DNA of 27,304 nt from Clostridia bacterium (lineage in GTDB: Bacteria > Bacillota_A > Clostridia > Christensenellales > CAG-138): NCBI GenBank assembly GCA_017394605.1, contig JAFPXU010000015.1, positions 1-27,304 of the forward strand, given 5' to 3'. Within the stretch, counting starts at the first letter, position 1. The number at the start of each line of letters is the position of its first letter. Shown piece by piece: positions 27,168 through 27,304 of the stretch. The position numbers and the translations under genes were made by a program. The notes below the pieces were generated by a model. The model saw nothing but the letters and a program-made list of their open reading frames with translations, ran no database searches and was not told the origin of the DNA.

Positions 27168-27304
27168 TTAAGGTGGTGCAGTATTCTAGTCGGTAAAACC
27201 GTTTTTGAAAACGGGCCTAAAAATCCGTTAAGGGCACAGCGATGAAGTTCCTGGTGTTTGCTGCCGACGCCCAGTCGGGGGTGGATGCTGGGAGTTAAGA
27301 AGGC
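27168..27304 (+). ncRNA. Structured noncoding RNA, 5' part (raiA-motif or OLE candidate)
   Basis: From the predicted start to the window end no convincing protein can be read, while helices are dense: a 6-7 bp hairpin CCGTTT/AAACGG, a CCGAC/GTCGG hairpin, and an overlapping CCCAG/CTGGG alternative; GTCGG near the start can also pair far away with CCGAC. The motif GTTAAG occurs twice. The RNA has its own strong promoter. It is not tmRNA, RNase P RNA, SRP RNA or a T-box as far as I can tell. Two known families fit the setting: raiA-motif RNA (about 200 nt, common in Clostridia) and OLE RNA (about 600 nt, known to lie near ispA and dxs). I cannot decide between them or exclude a new class. The 3' part is outside the window. 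Confidence 0.6.

Noticed and set aside
27168..27304. tmRNA, RNase P RNA, SRP RNA, T-box or common riboswitch at the right edge
   Set aside because: The hallmark sequences of these families (for example the T-box AGGGTGGNACCGCG element or the tmRNA tRNA-like 5' end) are not seen in the visible part.

Overview
This window looks like a chromosome segment of an anaerobic, fairly GC-rich Clostridia-class Firmicute, probably Lachnospiraceae or a close relative. The evidence is the clustering of rimP-nusA-ylxR-ylxQ-infB-rbfA-nrnA-truB-ribF, rpsO-pnp-M16 peptidase, yggS-sepF-DivIVA, Asp23-AmaP-DUF2273, and nusB-xseA-xseB-ispA. The strong AGGAGG-type ribosome binding sites and a first gene resembling Butyrivibrio-type cinnamoyl esterases fit the same group. 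Almost everything is on the + strand; the one clear minus-strand gene is also the AT-rich outlier.

Layout: (1) 1-2400 carries an upstream terminator, an esterase-like alpha/beta hydrolase and a UDP-glucose 6-dehydrogenase. (2) 2430-10276 is a translation and RNA operon. It starts at a consensus promoter, passes a hairpin leader, and runs rimP, nusA, rnpM(ylxR), ylxQ, infB, rbfA, nrnA, truB and a shortened ribF. A metallocarboxypeptidase M32 gene follows and ends at a strong terminator (11843-11873). (3) 11874-13640 is an AT-rich island with a single minus-strand DUF2142-like membrane protein, its own terminator and a divergent promoter. (4) 13720-16363 is rpsO, with a structured leader, and pnp. 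(5) 16373-20262 has an M16 peptidase, a HlyD-like membrane-anchored protein, yggS and sepF. (6) 20278-21479 pairs a short DivIVA-domain protein with a WbqC-like protein. (7) 21527-26601 is the Asp23/AmaP/DUF2273 envelope-stress module, nusB, a Kae1/TsaD-like paralogue, exonuclease VII (xseA, xseB) and a short-chain prenyl diphosphate synthase (ispA). (8) A GtrA-family membrane protein follows. The window then ends inside what looks like a structured noncoding RNA driven by a near-consensus promoter.

Functional themes: ribosome maturation and translation initiation (RimP, IF2, RbfA, S15, TruB) are joined to transcription antitermination (NusA, NusB) and RNA turnover (PNPase, NrnA, RnpM). A second theme is the cell envelope: SepF/DivIVA division factors, Asp23-AmaP, undecaprenyl precursor supply by IspA, and sugar-nucleotide or lipid-linked glycan functions (Ugd, GtrA, DUF2142, WbqC).

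Most of the window is conserved housekeeping. The parts I find most worth a second look are the unassigned RNA at the right edge, a RibF without a recognisable riboflavin kinase domain, the foreign-looking DUF2142 island, the sepF-DivIVA-WbqC arrangement lacking yggT and ylmH, and the TsaD-like paralogue. All assignments come from reading motifs; no database search or folding program was run.
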